This document shows positions 38,201 through 39,864 of a stretch of DNA of 39,864 nt, one piece after another (position 1 is the first letter of the stretch; the number at the start of each line of letters is the position of its first letter). The notes below the pieces were generated by a model, which worked only from the letters and a program-made list of their open reading frames with translations, was not told where the DNA came from and did no database searches. Origin of the DNA: Paulinella micropora. Taxonomy: Eukaryota > Cercozoa > Imbricatea > Euglyphida > Paulinellidae. Made by a program: the position numbers and the translations under genes. The stretch spans positions 1-39,864 of the forward strand of contig WBZZ01004161.1 of assembly GCA_019918135.1 (NCBI GenBank). Reading direction: 5' to 3'.

Positions 38201-39862
38201 GCCTCCTCCTAGCAGCTGGCCGCGTTGCTCTGCCCAAGGCTCAAACAAGTTACCGATCATGACAGATTGCTGAGCCAAATTGTGGGCGGCGCGGCAACGT
38301 GTGCCATGACACCGATAGAAAACGTTTCCGCCCACCCCAAGAACGAGATATGCGTTGTTACCCCTGTGAAACATAGCTTCCTTCTGTTCACCCACAGAGG
38401 TAACAACGCTATCGCTCCCAATGGCGTTGGTCCCTGCAGCACGGCGTCTGCGCTGCACCTCATGGAAAAGGCACAGGCGCCCCTTCCTATCCCGAGCCGT
38501 TCGAACTACAAAGAATTGATTGCATGTTTTTTGGTCTTGCCCGACCAACAGCCGGGAGGTTCTGTCGCCCCACTCCGCCAGCATCAGCCTAAGCTTCTTG
38601 AGAATCGGCTGTTGATTCTCATGAATGATGGCAGGGGGGACAGCACGCGCGGTGCCTGCTCCAGCCCCCGGAGCAGTACCGGTAGCACCACCTCCAGGCC
38701 GAACAACAGCACGCCGCGCGGCTGGAGGTATAGTGCTGCCGGGCACATAGACAGTAGCCGGTCCGCGTCGAGAGTGATTGGGGCAGTGCACCAACCAATC
38801 TTCGTAGCTGGGCAAAGGATGGGGCTGCGCGCCGGCGCGCAGGAGGTCGGGTACTTTCTGCGACCCCGGGACCCGCCAACAGCGATTCTTGGTGTATACA
38901 GCCGGGGTCAATAATGCTGCCCATGTTCTTGTGATGTTTATAGAGAGGCAAGCTGGTGTCAATGCGAAGCTCCAGGACCAGGTCACTCAGCTCGCTAGCG
39001 TCTGAGTCCCTGCCTTCTCCTCCAGCCCGCGCTAGCGGGCTGGTCAGTGTGCTGGTAGTGGTAGGCGACGAAGACGTGGTGGTGACTGTAGGCGCGCTGG
39101 CACCTACAGTCACGCTGGCGCGTGCTGGAGGGGAGGGGGGCAGGGGGGCATGCTGCCCCCCGTGGAAAGAAGGAGGTCCTGCGTGCGCGTGGAAGCAGCT
39201 GTCCCGCAGAGGCCGGGGGGCAGGCTCTCTGCAGGCGTCTGACGGGCGCCGTAGCCGCTAGCGAGGTTGGATGTTCGTTGCATGAGCCAGTGTTTGACGA
39301 AAGCCCCCGCGTCGTGGACGCTGTCAAAGACAACGTTGGGAAAAGCGACATGGAACGAGTTTTTGTACCAGCCGTCCCCACAAGGTCTGCCTAAATTAAT
39401 GGTGTGCATTTCGTCGGCGCCAGGCGAGGCTAGGCCAAACCGGGCGAGGGACGCGCGCACGGCGCCCTGCAGCGCGCGCAGACGCCGTGCGGCGCTAGGG
39501 TCTGCTCCGCGCGAGTACCACTCCAAGTCGAGGTAGAGGGAAGACTGCCCCTGTATGATGACGAAGAAGCTGCGCTCCATCGGGTTGACGCGGCGGTAGA
39601 TGTCTTCGTAAAAGGTCCGGGGGTCCGGACAGGAGCCAAACAGGTGGCGCTCGGACAAGCCGGGCCGCCCTTGCGCGTCTGGGGCGGGGGGTAACATGAG
39701 CTTGTAAAAGAACTGGTGGTTCTGGGCCTTGCCCTCGGCGAAACAAGCCTCTGACGGGTAGGAATTGGCGCCGCCCGACTCGAACAGAGAGACGGGCCTG
39801 GGCAGCCCCCGCGTCAGCAGGACCCTGCGGGGCGCCCGCCGTGCCTGGGCGGCCGCCGCCAT
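38165..39862 (-). CDS. PrimPol/UL52-type AEP primase, two frameshifts
   Basis: The ATG at 39862 lies two bases from the window edge. AEP motif I is LYLDLEWYSRG (D-x-E), motif II is WYKNSFHVAFP (S-x-H). The frame changes in the G/C runs near 39128-39165 to ELSDLVLELRIDTSLPLY, then back near 38905-38915 to AVYTKNRCWRVPGSQK, the conserved motif III neighbourhood of PrimPol-like enzymes. The C-terminal part has NNAYLVLGVGGNVFYRCHGTRC, the zinc-knuckle end (H...C-x4-C). The first Cys of that knuckle, expected about seven residues before the His, is not visible. A Pro/Ala/Gly-rich, repeat-bearing linker lies between motifs II and III. Role: priming of replication with the neighbouring origin helicase. 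Confidence 0.8.
39022..39161 (+). repeat. Hairpin cluster in the primase linker (dispersed repeat, copy 3)
   Basis: CCAGCCCGC-GCTA-GCGGGCTGG (39022-39043) has the same stem as at 19135. GTGACTGTAGG-N10-CCTACAGTCAC (39082-39113) forms an 11-bp stem. GGGGGCA-TGC-TGCCCCC (39145-39161) follows GCTGGAGGGGAGGGGGGC. The block coincides with the primase frame break. Confidence 0.75.
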
Positions 39863-39864
39863 TT

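Noticed and set aside
9091..39862. Naming the element a mirusvirus or a specific giant virus
   Set aside because: No capsid, polymerase or packaging gene lies in the window to support a group.
1..39864. tRNA, rRNA and CRISPR features
   Set aside because: No TPsiC-like arm pairings, rRNA segments or spaced direct repeats were found by reading both strands; a computed scan was not possible.

Overview
The window looks like nuclear DNA of a eukaryotic microbe (protist or alga) that carries a large-DNA-virus-like gene block. Three things point to a eukaryotic setting: a decayed Ty1/copia retrotransposon, abundant microsatellites and G/C homopolymer tracts, and AATAAA-type 3' signals. Three things point to a viral origin for most genes: a replication set made of a D5-like SF3 helicase, a herpesvirus UL9-like origin-binding helicase and a PrimPol/UL52-type primase; repeated paralogous families; and several secreted or membrane proteins with Ser-rich stalks. 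I see no capsid protein, DNA polymerase, RNA polymerase, rRNA, tRNA or CRISPR. I therefore cannot assign the element to Nucleocytoviricota, Mirusviricota or a large transposon family.

Layout. 1-4.8 kb: decayed, low-complexity coding remnants, minisatellites and one clear pseudogene (3051-4315). 4.85-6.48 kb: a protein with two tandem PrimPol-type zinc knuckles behind a poly-Glu tract. About 6.5-9.13 kb: a copia fragment with protease and integrase but no reverse transcriptase, ending at the 3' end of the D5 helicase gene (9.09-11.69 kb, minus strand). 11.99-14.57 kb: a roughly 260-bp repeat family in two opposed arrays, each full unit carrying an E2F-like TTTGGCGGGAA site. 14.8-24.2 kb: a kinase-like gene, a second related kinase-like gene, a two-TM ectodomain protein, a histidine-phosphatase-like gene, an unknown nuclear-type protein, a 6-7-TM protein and an unknown split gene. 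24.3-27.7 kb: a membrane-anchored DUF285/PKD-like surface protein. 28.4-29.2 kb: a third kinase-family copy, dead. 29.2-33.9 kb: two related Cys-rich zinc proteins (one fused to a CoiA-like nuclease) around a secreted PC-esterase-like protein. 34.56-39.86 kb: origin-binding helicase and primase, head to tail on the minus strand and possibly one fusion.

The likely common theme is DNA replication (primase, loader/origin helicase, D5 helicase, zinc-knuckle protein, possible origin array), plus host or cell-surface interaction (DUF285, PC-esterase, two-TM and 6-7-TM proteins) and signalling (kinase-like family, phosphatase-like).

Many genes are split by one-base frameshifts, often at G/C or A/T runs. 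Either the assembly has uncorrected homopolymer errors or the element is decaying. Two in-frame nonsense codons inside otherwise coding frames (3728 and 29010), a catalytic-residue loss and the truncated retroelement indicate that at least part of the decay is real.
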